A DNA stretch of 53,817 nucleotides from an uncultured Polycyclovorans sp. GTDB taxonomy: Bacteria; Pseudomonadota; Gammaproteobacteria; Nevskiales; Nevskiaceae. Position 1 is the stretch's first letter. Each line of letters starts with the position of its first letter. The translations under genes were made by a program, and so were the position numbers. Of this stretch, positions 6,820 through 15,315 are shown one piece after another. Location: positions 1 through 53,817 of the forward strand of contig CAKZHZ010000105.1 in assembly GCA_936928855.1 (NCBI GenBank). The letters are read 5' to 3'. The notes under the pieces are model-generated. The model ran no database searches. It saw nothing but the letters and a program-made list of their open reading frames with translations, and was not told the origin of the DNA.

Positions 6820-7368
6820 TCACGGCACCCACCGCTTCGCCAACTTCCTTGCGAGGGTCCTGCGGTGCATCCCCAACCGTCGGGCGGCTTCGGAGATGTT
6901 GAAGTCGGTCTCGGCCAGCATGGCGTGGATGCGTTCCATCTCCAGGGTTTTGATGGAGGTGGGGCGGGCGCCGGCCTGGGGCAGTTCTGTGGTGCCGGGT
7001 TCGTGGTGGAAGGCGGCTTCGATGTCGTCGGTGTTGGACGGCTTGACCAGGTAGTTGCAGGCGCCCAGCTTGATGGCCTCGACGGCGGTGGCGATGCTGG
7101 CGAAGCCGGTGAGCACCACGATCATCATGTCGGGGTCGTGGGCGTGCAGTTGTTGCACCACGGTGAGGCCGGAGGCGGTGCCGAGTTTCAGATCCACCAC
7201 GGCGTAGTGCGGGCGGTGGTCCAGCAGCGCTGCCACTTGGTCCGGGCCTTGGGCCAGCCACACTTGATAGCCGCGCCGCTCGAAGGAGCGCTTGAGGGTG
7301 CGCGCGAAGGCGGCGTCGTCCTCCACGATCAGCAGGCGACGCTCAGGGTCGGTGGGCGGGGTCGTCAT
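6820..7368 (-). CDS. regA: RegA/PrrA/ActR-type redox response regulator
   Basis: This 182-residue regulator has a receiver domain with the acidic pocket (IVEDD, residues 14-18), phosphoacceptor D59 in AVVDLKLG and conserved K109. A proline-containing linker follows, then a Fis-type helix-turn-helix (about residues 147-178, NISEAARRLGMHRRTLARKL). Size and layout match RegA/PrrA/ActR, global activators of respiratory and redox genes. The start overlaps the end of regB by 26 bases. It is the last gene of a leftward run cyoA-cyoB-cyoC-cyoD-SURF1-regB-regA, so the regulator probably controls, and is co-transcribed with, the oxidase. A RegR-like box lies upstream of cyoA. Confidence 0.9.
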   Translation of the reverse strand: MTTPPTDPERRLLIVEDDAAFARTLKRSFERRGYQVWLAQGPDQVAALLDHRPHYAVVDLKLGTASGLTVVQQLHAHDPDMMIVVLTGFASIATAVEAIKLGACNYLVKPSNTDDIEAAFHHEPGTTELPQAGARPTSIKTLEMERIHAMLAETDFNISEAARRLGMHRRTLARKLAKRWVP

Positions 7369-8704
7369 CCGCGTTCTCCTCGGCCAGGGCCAGCGATGCC
7401 AGCGGCAGCCACAGCGATACCACGGCGCCGCCCATGGGGTCGTTCTGGGCGGACACGCTGCCGCCCAGCTTGCGCAGCACGTTCAGCACCAGGAACAGGC
7501 CCAGCCCGCCACCGGGGCGGCCCTTGCTGGATTGGTAGGGCTTGCCGATCTGCCCGAGCATTTCCGGGGGGAAGCCGGGCCCACGGTCGCGTACGGTGAG
7601 CGACAGTGCGCCCTCGTCGCAGCGCGCCGACAGCGCCACCCAGCCGGGCGAGGCCTCCAGGGCGTTGTCGAGCACGTTGCAGATCACCTGTTTCAAGGCA
7701 GAGTCGCTGACGATGGGCGCGGCAAGGTCCGAGGCCTCGCCCGGGCAGGCCTCCAGGGTGTACTCGAAACCCTTGACTGCCCGCGAGCTGCGCCACTCCG
7801 CCACCAGCTGGTCCAGAAAGTGCCGCACGGTGGTCACCTCGACGGACTCGCCGCGCGCTTCCCCGGCGGACATGAGAATGCCGGTGACGATGCTCTTGCA
7901 GCGCTTCACCTCGGCCTCCATGTCGGCGATTTCCTCGGCCAGCTCGGGGCGTTCGCGAAACTCCGGCATGCGCCGCCAGTCGCCGAGGATCACCGACAGC
8001 GTGGCCAGCGGCGTGCCCAGTTCATGGGCGGCGCCGGAGGCCAGCAGGCCCATACGCACGATGTGGTCCTCTTCGGCGGCGCGCTGGCGCAGGTCGGCCA
8101 GCCGCGCGTCCCGGCGTCGCAGGTTGGCGTTGATGCGATTCATGAAGATCACCAGCAGCGCCACATCCAGCACAAAGCAGATCAACATGCCGATGATGTG
8201 CAGTTGGAACAGGTCGTCCGGCTGTGGGTCGGGCAGCGCCAGCGGCACGTAGAACTGGGTAAGCAGGGCAAAGCAGACGCTGGTGACACCCACCAGGGTC
8301 CAGGTGGACCAGGCTTGCAGCAGCACCGCGCCCAGGGTCACTTGCAGCAGATACAGAAACACGAAGGGATTGGTGGCACCGCCGCTGAGGAACAACAGTG
8401 CGGTCAGCGCCGCCACGTCAATCAGCAGGCCGGCCATGAGATCGCCGTTGCGGATCGGCCGCCCCAGCCGCGGCCGGAACAGGCTGAACAGGTTGAGCGC
8501 TACCAGCCCGCCGATCACCAGCGCCATGTCCACCAGCGGCAGCGGGATCTTCAACACCCCGGTGACGAAGGCGATGGTGGTGATCTGGCCAAACACCGCA
8601 ATCCATCGGAGCTGCACCAGCTGCAGCATGTTCTGTTGCGCGGTGGTCTCGCCCTGCGCCGAATGGCCGGTCTCGCGTCCTGCCATGGCGGAAATCAGCG
8701 ACAT
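7343..8704 (-). CDS. regB: RegB/PrrB-type membrane redox sensor histidine kinase
   Basis: This is a 453-residue kinase with about six membrane segments (roughly residues 33-190). It carries the quinone-sensing heptapeptide GGATNPF (108-114) that is diagnostic of RegB, the phosphoacceptor H227 in AAHELGTPLATL, and C269 in KRCKSIV, placed like the redox-active cysteine of RegB. A GHKL ATPase domain follows with N-box DNALEAS and the G-boxes DRGPGFP and GGGLGLFL. RegB senses the ubiquinone pool and cytosolic redox state and phosphorylates RegA. It starts 9 bases after SURF1. Coupling to a quinol oxidase that drains the same pool suggests a feedback loop; that is inference. Confidence 0.92.
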   Translation of the reverse strand: MSLISAMAGRETGHSAQGETTAQQNMLQLVQLRWIAVFGQITTIAFVTGVLKIPLPLVDMALVIGGLVALNLFSLFRPRLGRPIRNGDLMAGLLIDVAALTALLFLSGGATNPFVFLYLLQVTLGAVLLQAWSTWTLVGVTSVCFALLTQFYVPLALPDPQPDDLFQLHIIGMLICFVLDVALLVIFMNRINANLRRRDARLADLRQRAAEEDHIVRMGLLASGAAHELGTPLATLSVILGDWRRMPEFRERPELAEEIADMEAEVKRCKSIVTGILMSAGEARGESVEVTTVRHFLDQLVAEWRSSRAVKGFEYTLEACPGEASDLAAPIVSDSALKQVICNVLDNALEASPGWVALSARCDEGALSLTVRDRGPGFPPEMLGQIGKPYQSSKGRPGGGLGLFLVLNVLRKLGGSVSAQNDPMGGAVVSLWLPLASLALAEENADDDPAHRP

Positions 8705-8713
8705 GCCCGAATC

Positions 8714-9451
8714 CTAGCGAATGCCGTGGGTGGGCGCCCGGCGTCGCAGTGCCGGTCGTAACAACAGGGCCAGCCCCAGCGCCGCCAGCCCGGCCAGGCC
8801 AAACCAGGTCAGCGCATAGATCAGGTGATGATCGCGAAACTGCAGCACCGTGAGGCCACCGATGGGCCCGCCCTCCACGCCGTGCTCGGCATCGACAAAG
8901 TAGGGCGCCAGCCGGTCGGCCGGCAGACCCCGCGCGGCGCCGATGGCGGCGACATCGCGGGCATACCAGCGATCGCCCTGCGGATCGTTGTCGCGCAGAA
9001 AACCGCCCTTGGGCTCGCTCAGCCGCAGCAGGCCCACCACGGTCACCTCGCCCGGCGTCTGCCCGGCAGCGCGGCGGGCGGGATCACAGTCCTGCGGCGG
9101 GACAAAGCCGCGGTTGACCAGCACCCAGCGGCCATCGGCCTGCTGCAGCGGCGTCAGCACCCAGAAGCCGGGCCCGTGCACGGTGACGGCCTGGACGCAG
9201 GTTTCCCGCGCGTGGTCGAACTGCCCGCTGAGCTGCACCCGGCGATACGCCAGCCCGTCGTCGAGCTTCGCCCACTCGGCCGGCGGCGGCGGTGCCACCG
9301 GCGCTGCGCTGGCGTTGGCCGCCACCTGGGCGATCAGCGCCTGCTTCCACACCCGGCGTTCCAACTGCCACTGCCCCAGCTGCACCAACACCACCAGCAG
9401 CCCCAGCAACAGGGCGGCAAACAGAGTGGGACGCAGTGCGGGGCGGCGCAT
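8714..9451 (-). CDS. SURF1-family oxidase assembly protein
   Basis: This 245-residue membrane protein has two terminal membrane segments (about 8-28 and 215-237) around a periplasmic domain. It contains the SURF1 hallmarks LGQWQLERR, VLVNRGFVP and LLRLSEPKGGFLRDNDP, with YFVDAEHG near the end. SURF1 proteins help deliver or insert haem in haem-copper oxidases. The ATG at 9451 overlaps the cyoD stop by one base (TGATG), indicating translational coupling; an upstream extension to 9520 lies inside cyoD. E. coli cyo operons end instead with the haem O synthase CyoE, which is absent here and must be encoded elsewhere. Confidence 0.9.
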   Translation of the reverse strand: MRRPALRPTLFAALLLGLLVVLVQLGQWQLERRVWKQALIAQVAANASAAPVAPPPPAEWAKLDDGLAYRRVQLSGQFDHARETCVQAVTVHGPGFWVLTPLQQADGRWVLVNRGFVPPQDCDPARRAAGQTPGEVTVVGLLRLSEPKGGFLRDNDPQGDRWYARDVAAIGAARGLPADRLAPYFVDAEHGVEGGPIGGLTVLQFRDHHLIYALTWFGLAGLAALGLALLLRPALRRRAPTHGIR

Positions 9452-9876
9452 CAGGGCAGGTTGCGTGCCTCGTGCACGCTCAGCGGCATCATGTTGTCGT
9501 TGAGGTGGTACATCACCCACAGCGAGCCGGCAAAGGTGATCAGCACCAGGATCAGGGTGAAGATCAGCGCCAGCATGTTCCAGCCGCCTTCGGAGCGGGT
9601 GTTGAGGTGCAGGAAGTACACCATGTGCACCAGCACCTGCACGCCACCAAAGGCCAGCACCAGCATCACCGTCAGCGTCTTGCTGGGCAGCACCTCGCCC
9701 ATCACCAGCCAGAACGGGATGGCAGTGAGCACCACCGACAGCAGAAAGCCGGTGAGGTAGCCCTTGAACGTGCCGTGCGCCGCCCCGAGGCCGTCGTCAT
9801 GGCTGTGAACGTGGCGGGTGTCCTCGCCGTGGGCATCCAGATGCGCCTTGCCGGGCAGGGTGTCGGACGTGCTCAT
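9451..9876 (-). CDS. cyoD: Cytochrome bo3 quinol oxidase subunit IV
   Basis: This is a 141-residue protein with three membrane segments and the CyoD features YLTGFLLSVVLTAIPFW, VQVLVHMVYFLHL and ITFAGSLWVMYHLNDNMM. Subunit IV stabilises assembly of CuB in subunit I of the bo3 oxidase. It has a His-rich, hydrophilic N-terminal tail of about 35 residues (VHSHDD), longer than in E. coli. The start overlaps the cyoC stop by four bases. Confidence 0.92.
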   Translation of the reverse strand: MSTSDTLPGKAHLDAHGEDTRHVHSHDDGLGAAHGTFKGYLTGFLLSVVLTAIPFWLVMGEVLPSKTLTVMLVLAFGGVQVLVHMVYFLHLNTRSEGGWNMLALIFTLILVLITFAGSLWVMYHLNDNMMPLSVHEARNLP

Positions 9877-10499
9877 CGCAGCACTCCCATCAGGTAGACG
9901 AAGGTGAAGACGCCAATCCAGATGACGTCCAGGAAATGCCAGAACAGGCTGAGGCAGGCTAGGCGGCGGCGGTGGGTGGCGGTCAGGCCACGCTGCCGTA
10001 CCTGCACCATCAGCGTCACCAGCCAGACCATGCCGAAGGCCACGTGCAGGCCGTGGGTGCCCACCAGGGCAAAGAAGGCCGACAGGAAGGCGCTGCGCTG
10101 CGGCCCGGCGCCGAGGTGGATAAGGTGCGAGAACTCGTAGAGCTCAATGCCCAGAAACCCCAGGCCGAACAGCCCGGTGATGCCCAGCCACAACAGGGTG
10201 GGCCCCACCCGGTCGCGCGCCATCTCCAGCATGGCGAAGCCGTAGGTGATGGACGACAGCAGCAGCATGGCGGTGGCCACCGCGATCAGCTTGAGGTCGA
10301 ACAGATCGGCCGGCCCGGGCCCGGCGGCGTAGTTGCCGCCGACCACACCGTACATGGCAAACAGCACGGCGAAGATGAGGCAGTCGCTCATCAGGTACAG
10401 CCAGAACCCCAGCAGCGTGCCGTTTTCCGGGTGGTGCGGCTCGCGCACCAGGAAGCGGTCGCTGAGGGCCCCGCTGAGGGTGTGGGAAGGCGTGCTCAT
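9873..10499 (-). CDS. cyoC: Cytochrome bo3 quinol oxidase subunit III
   Basis: This 208-residue, five-helix subunit of the inner membrane bo3 oxidase shows the family motifs GFWLYLMSDCLIFAVLFA, GTHGLHVAFGMVWL and FWHFLDVIWIGVFTFVYLMG. The acidic residue in MSDC lies in the conserved lipid-binding/proton-path region. It has no cofactor of its own. Four-base overlaps on both sides (with cyoB and cyoD) indicate one tightly coupled operon. Confidence 0.94.
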   Translation of the reverse strand: MSTPSHTLSGALSDRFLVREPHHPENGTLLGFWLYLMSDCLIFAVLFAMYGVVGGNYAAGPGPADLFDLKLIAVATAMLLLSSITYGFAMLEMARDRVGPTLLWLGITGLFGLGFLGIELYEFSHLIHLGAGPQRSAFLSAFFALVGTHGLHVAFGMVWLVTLMVQVRQRGLTATHRRRLACLSLFWHFLDVIWIGVFTFVYLMGVLR

Positions 10500-12532
10500 G
10501 GCGTGGCTCCCGGCAGCGCCGCGAGTTGCCGGGTGCGCGCGTCCTCCGCCCGGGTCACCTCGTCGGCCGGAATGTAGAAGTCCCGGTCCTCATTGAAGCT
10601 GTGCAGGATGGCTCCGGCCACCACCGCCACGAAGGCTGCGGCCGCCAGCCACCAGATGTGCCAGATCAGGCCAAAACCGCAGACCGCGCTGAGACCGGCC
10701 AGCACGATGCCGGCTGCGGTGTTCTTCGGCATGTGCACCGGCTCGAAGCCGGCGGTCGGGCGCTGGAAGCCGCCGCGCTTCATGTCCCACCAGGCATCGA
10801 GGTCGTGCACCCGCGGGGTGAAGGCAAAGTTGTAGGCCGGCGGCGGTGAGGCGGTGGACCATTCCAGGGTGCGGCCGTCCCAGGGGTCGCCGCTGTGGTC
10901 GCGCAGCGACTCGCGGCGGCGGATCGACACGAACAACTGCACGATGAAGGCGAGGATGCCGAGGGCGATGACGAAGGCGCCGAGCGCGGCAATCTGGAAC
11001 CAGATCTGCAGGCTGGAATCATCGAACTGGCTGAGCCGCCGCGTCACGCCCATCAGGCCCAGCACGTAGAGCGGCATGAAGGCCAGGTAGAAGCCCACCA
11101 GCCAGCACCAGAACGACACCTTGCCCCAGAAGGCATCCAGCTTGAAGCCCGCCACCTTGGGGAACCAGAAGTTGATGCCGGCAAAGGTGCCGAACACCAC
11201 GCCGCCGATGATGACGTGATGGAAGTGCGCCACCAGGAACAGGCTGTTGTGCAGCACGAAGTCGGCCGGCGGCACCGCCAGCAGCACCCCGGTCATGCCG
11301 CCGGTGACAAAGGTGAGCATGAAGCCCATGGTCCACAGCATCGGCAGGTCGAAACGGATGCGGCCGCGGTACATGGTGAACAGCCAGTTGAACATCTTCG
11401 CCCCGGTGGGGATGGAGATGATCATGGTGGTGATGCCGAAGAAGGCGTTGACGCTGGCGCCCGACCCCATGGTGAAGAAGTGGTGCAGCCACACGATGTA
11501 CGACAGGATGGTGATGCACACCGTGGCGTACACCATCGAGCTGTAACCGAACAGCCGCTTGCCGCTGAAGGTGGAGACGATTTCCGAGAACACGCCGAAC
11601 AGCGGCAGGATCAGGATGTAGACCTCGGGGTGGCCCCAGATCCAGATCAGGTTCACGTACATCATGGCGTTGCCGCCAAAGTCGTTGGTGAAGAAGTTGG
11701 TGCCGACGTAGCGGTCCAGCGACAGCAGCCCCAGCACCGCAGTGAGCACCGGGAATGCCGCCACGATCAGCACGTTGGTGCACAGCGCGGTCCAGGTGAA
11801 CACGGGCATCTTCATCAGCGTCATGCCGGGCGCGCGCATCTTGATGATGGTCACCAGCAGGTTCACCCCCGATAACAGCGTGCCCACCCCGGCGATCTGC
11901 AATGCCCAGATGTAGTAATCCACCCCCACCCCGGGGCTGTAGGCCGGGCCGGACAGCGGTGGGTAGGCCAGCCAGCCGGTCATGGCGAATTCGCCGACGA
12001 ACAGCGAGGCCATCACCAGCGCGGCGCCGGCGGCGGTCATCCAGAAACTGAAGTTGTTGAGGAAGGGAAAGGCCACGTCGCGCGCACCGATCTGCAAGGG
12101 CACCACGTAGTTCATCAGGCCGGTGACGAAGGGCATCGCCACGAAGAAGATCATGATCACACCGTGGGCGGTGAAGATCTGGTCGTAGTGATGCGGCGGC
12201 AGATAGCCCACCGAATCGCCAAAGGCGATGGCCTGCTGGGCACGCATCATGATGGCGTCGGCAAAGCCGCGCAGCAGCATCACCAGCCCCAGCACGATGT
12301 ACATGATGCCGATCTTCTTGTGGTCGATGCTGCAGAACCAGTCGTTCCACAACGGCCCCCAGGCACGCTGGCGGGTGAGGTAGGTGACCAGCCCCAGTCC
12401 CAGCAGCGCGGTGACGACGAAGGTGCTGAGAATGATGGGATCGTAAAAGGGGATCGCGTCCCAGCTGAGGCGCCCGAACAGGGTCTGCATCAGGGGGGAA
12501 CGCTCGTCGGTCAGCGGGGTCGTCGGGCTCAT
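10496..12532 (-). CDS. cyoB: Cytochrome bo3 quinol oxidase subunit I
   Basis: This is the catalytic subunit, 678 residues with about 15 membrane helices. It oxidises ubiquinol and reduces O2 to water while pumping protons. The quinol-site residues of E. coli CyoB are all present with an offset of 17: R88, D92, H115 and Q118. The low-spin haem ligand H123 follows in TAHGVIMIFF. The CuB/Tyr motif GHPEVYILILPLFG, the pair in WLHHFFTMG, and the haem ligands in LFLVAHFHHVIIGG are intact. The conserved quinol site and the CuA-less subunit II make this a quinol oxidase, not a cytochrome c oxidase. Confidence 0.97.
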   Translation of the reverse strand: MSPTTPLTDERSPLMQTLFGRLSWDAIPFYDPIILSTFVVTALLGLGLVTYLTRQRAWGPLWNDWFCSIDHKKIGIMYIVLGLVMLLRGFADAIMMRAQQAIAFGDSVGYLPPHHYDQIFTAHGVIMIFFVAMPFVTGLMNYVVPLQIGARDVAFPFLNNFSFWMTAAGAALVMASLFVGEFAMTGWLAYPPLSGPAYSPGVGVDYYIWALQIAGVGTLLSGVNLLVTIIKMRAPGMTLMKMPVFTWTALCTNVLIVAAFPVLTAVLGLLSLDRYVGTNFFTNDFGGNAMMYVNLIWIWGHPEVYILILPLFGVFSEIVSTFSGKRLFGYSSMVYATVCITILSYIVWLHHFFTMGSGASVNAFFGITTMIISIPTGAKMFNWLFTMYRGRIRFDLPMLWTMGFMLTFVTGGMTGVLLAVPPADFVLHNSLFLVAHFHHVIIGGVVFGTFAGINFWFPKVAGFKLDAFWGKVSFWCWLVGFYLAFMPLYVLGLMGVTRRLSQFDDSSLQIWFQIAALGAFVIALGILAFIVQLFVSIRRRESLRDHSGDPWDGRTLEWSTASPPPAYNFAFTPRVHDLDAWWDMKRGGFQRPTAGFEPVHMPKNTAAGIVLAGLSAVCGFGLIWHIWWLAAAAFVAVVAGAILHSFNEDRDFYIPADEVTRAEDARTRQLAALPGATP

Positions 12533-12544
12533 GGCGTCAGTTCA

Positions 12545-13639
12545 TCAGGGCGCGAGATGGGCGGTGCCGTAGCGATAGGGGCCGGCCGGGGAAATCGGCG
12601 GCATCGGCTCGGTGACACACATCGCCAGCACGTAGGGGTCGGCCGCGACCAGCGACGGGTTGGCGGTCTGGTGGTTGCGGTCGCGGTCATAGCGCAGGCG
12701 CGCCACGTTGTAGATCCCGGCCAGGCCGAGCCCGCCACGGGCGTCGATGGCCATCATGTCGTGCATGCACATCTTGCCGGGCTCGACACAGAGGTTGACG
12801 GCGGCATCGAACAGGTCCGGCGCCGCGCTGCCGTAGTGGCGCACCGGCTCGCGCTCGCTGGGCTTGTCGAGGCGCAGGTACTCGTCGCGGCTCAGCGCCA
12901 GCTCGCTGGCACGCACCTGGTCCACCCAGGCATCGAAGGCGTCGCCGTCGAGCCCGGCAAAGCGGAACCGCATGTGGGAGAAGCCGTGGCCGCTGTAGTT
13001 GGCGGAGAAGCCCTCGTAGTCGCCGGCCTCGTTGATGATCGCGTGCAGGCGCGTCTTCATGCCGGGCATGGCGTAGATCTGCCCCGCCAGCGCCGGCACG
13101 AAGAAGGAGTTCATCACCGTGGAGGCGGTGATCTCGAATTCGATGGGCACGTCCACCGGCGCCGCCATCTCGTTGACGCTGGCAATGCCGTAGTCGGGGT
13201 AGACGAACAGCCACTTCCAGTCCATCGCCACCACCTGCACGCGCAGCGGCTGCACATCCGCCGGCAGCGCGCGTTCGGCATCGATGCGCTGCAGTGGGCG
13301 ATAGGGGTCCAGCAGATGGGTACCGATCCAGGTGATGGCGCCCAGCGCGATGATGATCAGCAGCGGCGCAGTCCAGATCACCAGCTCCAGCTGGGTGGAA
13401 TGCTCCCAGTCCGGCGCGTAGGTGGCGTCGCGGTTGGACTGGCGGTAGCGCCAGGCGAACCACACCGTCATCACCATCACCGGCACCACCACGATCAACA
13501 TCAGCACGGTGGACACGACAATGAGGTCGCGTTGCTGGGCGGCAACATCGCCGGAAGGGTTGAGCACAACCGCTTCGCAGCCCGTCAGCAGGGCCGGCAG
13601 TATCATCAGCGACACAAGCCGCAGCGTTCTCGGAAACAT
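12545..13639 (-). CDS. cyoA: Cytochrome bo3 quinol oxidase subunit II (lipoprotein)
   Basis: This 364-residue subunit starts with a lipoprotein signal (lipobox LLTGC, Cys21), then two membrane helices (about 40-62 and 84-106) and a periplasmic cupredoxin-like domain. The CuA ligands of cytochrome c oxidases are absent: the corresponding region reads ANYSGHGFSHMRF with no cysteines. That is diagnostic of quinol oxidases. A C-terminal COX-aromatic-rich extension is present. It is the first gene of the cyoABCD-SURF1-regBA run. The promoter must lie in the 158 bases shared with the divergent MFS gene, where a GGAC-N5-GTCC palindrome resembles a RegA/RegR target. Confidence 0.94.
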   Translation of the reverse strand: MFPRTLRLVSLMILPALLTGCEAVVLNPSGDVAAQQRDLIVVSTVLMLIVVVPVMVMTVWFAWRYRQSNRDATYAPDWEHSTQLELVIWTAPLLIIIALGAITWIGTHLLDPYRPLQRIDAERALPADVQPLRVQVVAMDWKWLFVYPDYGIASVNEMAAPVDVPIEFEITASTVMNSFFVPALAGQIYAMPGMKTRLHAIINEAGDYEGFSANYSGHGFSHMRFRFAGLDGDAFDAWVDQVRASELALSRDEYLRLDKPSEREPVRHYGSAAPDLFDAAVNLCVEPGKMCMHDMMAIDARGGLGLAGIYNVARLRYDRDRNHQTANPSLVAADPYVLAMCVTEPMPPISPAGPYRYGTAHLAP

Positions 13640-13700
13640 GGCGCAGCACGGGTGGTGAACCGGACGTCTACTCTAGGCAGCCAGCCGCAGCGGCGCGATT

Positions 13701-13713
13701 GGACGTTTTGTCC
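13701..13713. promoter_or_regulatory. Candidate RegA/RegR-type operator upstream of cyoA
   Basis: GGAC-GTTTT-GTCC is a perfect inverted repeat about 62 bases upstream of the cyoA ATG. Recalling the Bradyrhizobium RegR box as GNG(A/G)C(A/G)TTNNGNCGC, the core positions GACGTTNNGNC all match and the outer bases do not. Since regBA is in the cyo operon, autoregulation is plausible. This is inference from one site. Confidence 0.45.
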
Positions 13714-13797
13714 TATGTCGCCCTCGCGCCGCCCATGCCATCTTTGCAACCTGGAGCCCAACCGCTCCCGTCACTTCGCAACCGGAACGCGTGCAGG

Positions 13798-15102
13798 ATG
13801 TCGACCTTGAATCCCCCCTCCGAACACCCGCCACACGGCGCCGTCGCGCCCGGCGAGATCGCCATTGGCGTCATCATCGGCCGGCTGTCCGAGTTCTTCG
13901 ACTTCTTCGTGTTCGGCATCGCCGCGGCGCTGGTGTTCCCCCGCGTGTTCTTCCCCTTCGCCGAACCGTTTACGGCGATGATGTACTCCTTCGCCATCTT
14001 CTCGCTGGCCTTCGTGGCGCGGCCCTTCGGCTCACTGCTGTTCCGCGTCATCCACAAGCGCTATGGCCGCGGCAGCAAGCTCACCATTGCCCTGTTCATG
14101 CTGGGCACCGCAACCGCCGGCATCGCCTTTCTGCCCGGCTACGAGAAGATCGGCGCGGTGTCCATCGCCCTGCTGGCGCTGTTCCGCATCGCCCAGGGGC
14201 TGGCGCTGGCCGGCAGCTGGGACGGCCTGCCGTCCTTGCTGGCGCTGAACGCCCCCGCCGACCGTCGCGGCTGGTACGCGATGATCCCGCAGCTGGGCGC
14301 GCCGCTGGGCTTCCTGCTGGCGGCGGCATTGTTCGCGTTTCTCACGCTCAATCTTTCCGAAGAAGACTTCCTGTCCTGGGCCTGGCGCTACCCCTTCTAT
14401 GTGGCCTTCGCCATCAACGTGGTGGCGCTGTTCGCCCGCCTGCGCCTGGTGGTGACGCCGGAGTTCGCCCAACTGCTGAAGTCGCGGGAACTGGTGCCGT
14501 CACCGCTGGGCGAGATGGTGCGCCACCAGTGGCCCAACATCCTGCTGGGCGCATTTGCCCCGCTGGGCAGCTTTGCGCTGTTTCACCTGGTGACCGTGTT
14601 CCCGCTGTCCTGGGCCACCCTGTTCACCGAGGATGACATCAGCGAATACCTGCTGGTGCAGGTCTGCGGCGCCAGCCTGGGCGTGCTCACCATGCTCACC
14701 TCCGGCATCGTCGCCGACCGCTTCGGCCGCCGCGTCACCCTCGCCATCGGCGCGGGCCTGATCGCCGTGTTCAGCCTGGTGGGGATGCTGCCCATGTTCC
14801 TGCAGGGCACCAAGGTGGGCGCCTACCTGTTCATCGTGTTCGGCTTCGCCCTGCTGGGCTTCACCCATGCCCAGGCCGCCGGTGCCATCAACGCCAGCTT
14901 TCGCAGCCGCTATCGCTACACCGGCGCCGTGCTCACCTCCGACTTCGCCTGGCTGCTGGGTGCCGCCTTCGCGCCGATGGTGGCGCTGTCCATCGCCACC
15001 CACCTGGGCGTGGGCTACGTCGGTCTCTACCTGCTGTCCGGCGCCGCCGGCACCCTAGTGGCGCTGCTGCTCAGTCGTAATCTGGAGATGCGGGACGATT
15101 GA
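13798..15102 (+). CDS. MFS transporter, metabolite:H+ symporter type
   Basis: This is a 434-residue, roughly 12-helix major facilitator. The N-terminal half has GRLSEFFDFFVFGIAAALVFP and the loop 2-3 region VARPFGSLLF, both typical of the metabolite:H+ symporter group (relatives of ShiA, KgtP and ProP). The loop motif is repeated in the second half as DRFGRRVT. Substrate cannot be read from sequence; carboxylates or osmolytes are usual in the group. I prefer the ATG at 13798 because the family N-terminus starts shortly before the first helix; a longer open frame from 13699 overlaps the promoter region. It is divergent from cyoA. Confidence 0.82.
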   Translation: MSTLNPPSEHPPHGAVAPGEIAIGVIIGRLSEFFDFFVFGIAAALVFPRVFFPFAEPFTAMMYSFAIFSLAFVARPFGSLLFRVIHKRYGRGSKLTIALFMLGTATAGIAFLPGYEKIGAVSIALLALFRIAQGLALAGSWDGLPSLLALNAPADRRGWYAMIPQLGAPLGFLLAAALFAFLTLNLSEEDFLSWAWRYPFYVAFAINVVALFARLRLVVTPEFAQLLKSRELVPSPLGEMVRHQWPNILLGAFAPLGSFALFHLVTVFPLSWATLFTEDDISEYLLVQVCGASLGVLTMLTSGIVADRFGRRVTLAIGAGLIAVFSLVGMLPMFLQGTKVGAYLFIVFGFALLGFTHAQAAGAINASFRSRYRYTGAVLTSDFAWLLGAAFAPMVALSIATHLGVGYVGLYLLSGAAGTLVALLLSRNLEMRDD

Positions 15103-15190
15103 AGCCGTAGCGGCTCAGCCCTGCCGCTGAAGGCAGTAGCTCTGCTCGTGGAGGAAGCGCATGGTGTGCTCGCGGTAGCGGCCGTCGGTA

Positions 15191-15259
15191 GAACAATAGG
15201 GGGAAGGCCATGATTAATCATGATGCCCCCAATAAATTGGGGGCTGTCCCCTATTGTTC
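15191..15259. repeat. Composite palindromic element: three nested or adjacent hairpins
   Basis: The outer arms (15191-15202 and 15248-15259, GAACAATAGGGG and its complement) are perfect over 12 bases. Inside lie a perfect 14-base palindrome CATGATTAATCATG (15209-15222) and a second perfect inverted repeat GCCCCCAAT/ATTGGGGGC (15225-15244). The element sits between the MFS stop and the distal end of cassette array 2. It could act as a bidirectional terminator or be a small non-autonomous REP/MITE-like repeat. It lacks a clear T-run after the stems. Confidence 0.75.
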
Positions 15260-15284
15260 CCTGTTGTAGGGAGGCAAATCTCGC

Positions 15285-15315
15285 ACAGTTAACACCAGTG
15301 CTTAGGCCGTTATGA
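15285..15315 (-). other. Partial attC at the distal end of array 2
   Basis: On the minus strand the last cassette ends in CATAACGGCCTAAGCAC, resembling the first half of an attC (compare CATAACGCCCAAGCT at 19571). The matching second half and final core are not clear; the composite palindrome begins about 25 bases further on. The array therefore appears truncated here, as in array 1. Confidence 0.4.

Noticed and set aside
7292..8761. Long plus-strand open frame (489 codons) opposite regB
   Set aside because: It is antisense to a clear RegB gene, has His/Gln-rich GC-driven composition, and shows no family motif.
10895..11875. Plus-strand open frame across cyoB
   Set aside because: It is a shadow of cyoB rich in Arg/His/Gln, as expected for antisense of a GC-rich membrane protein gene.
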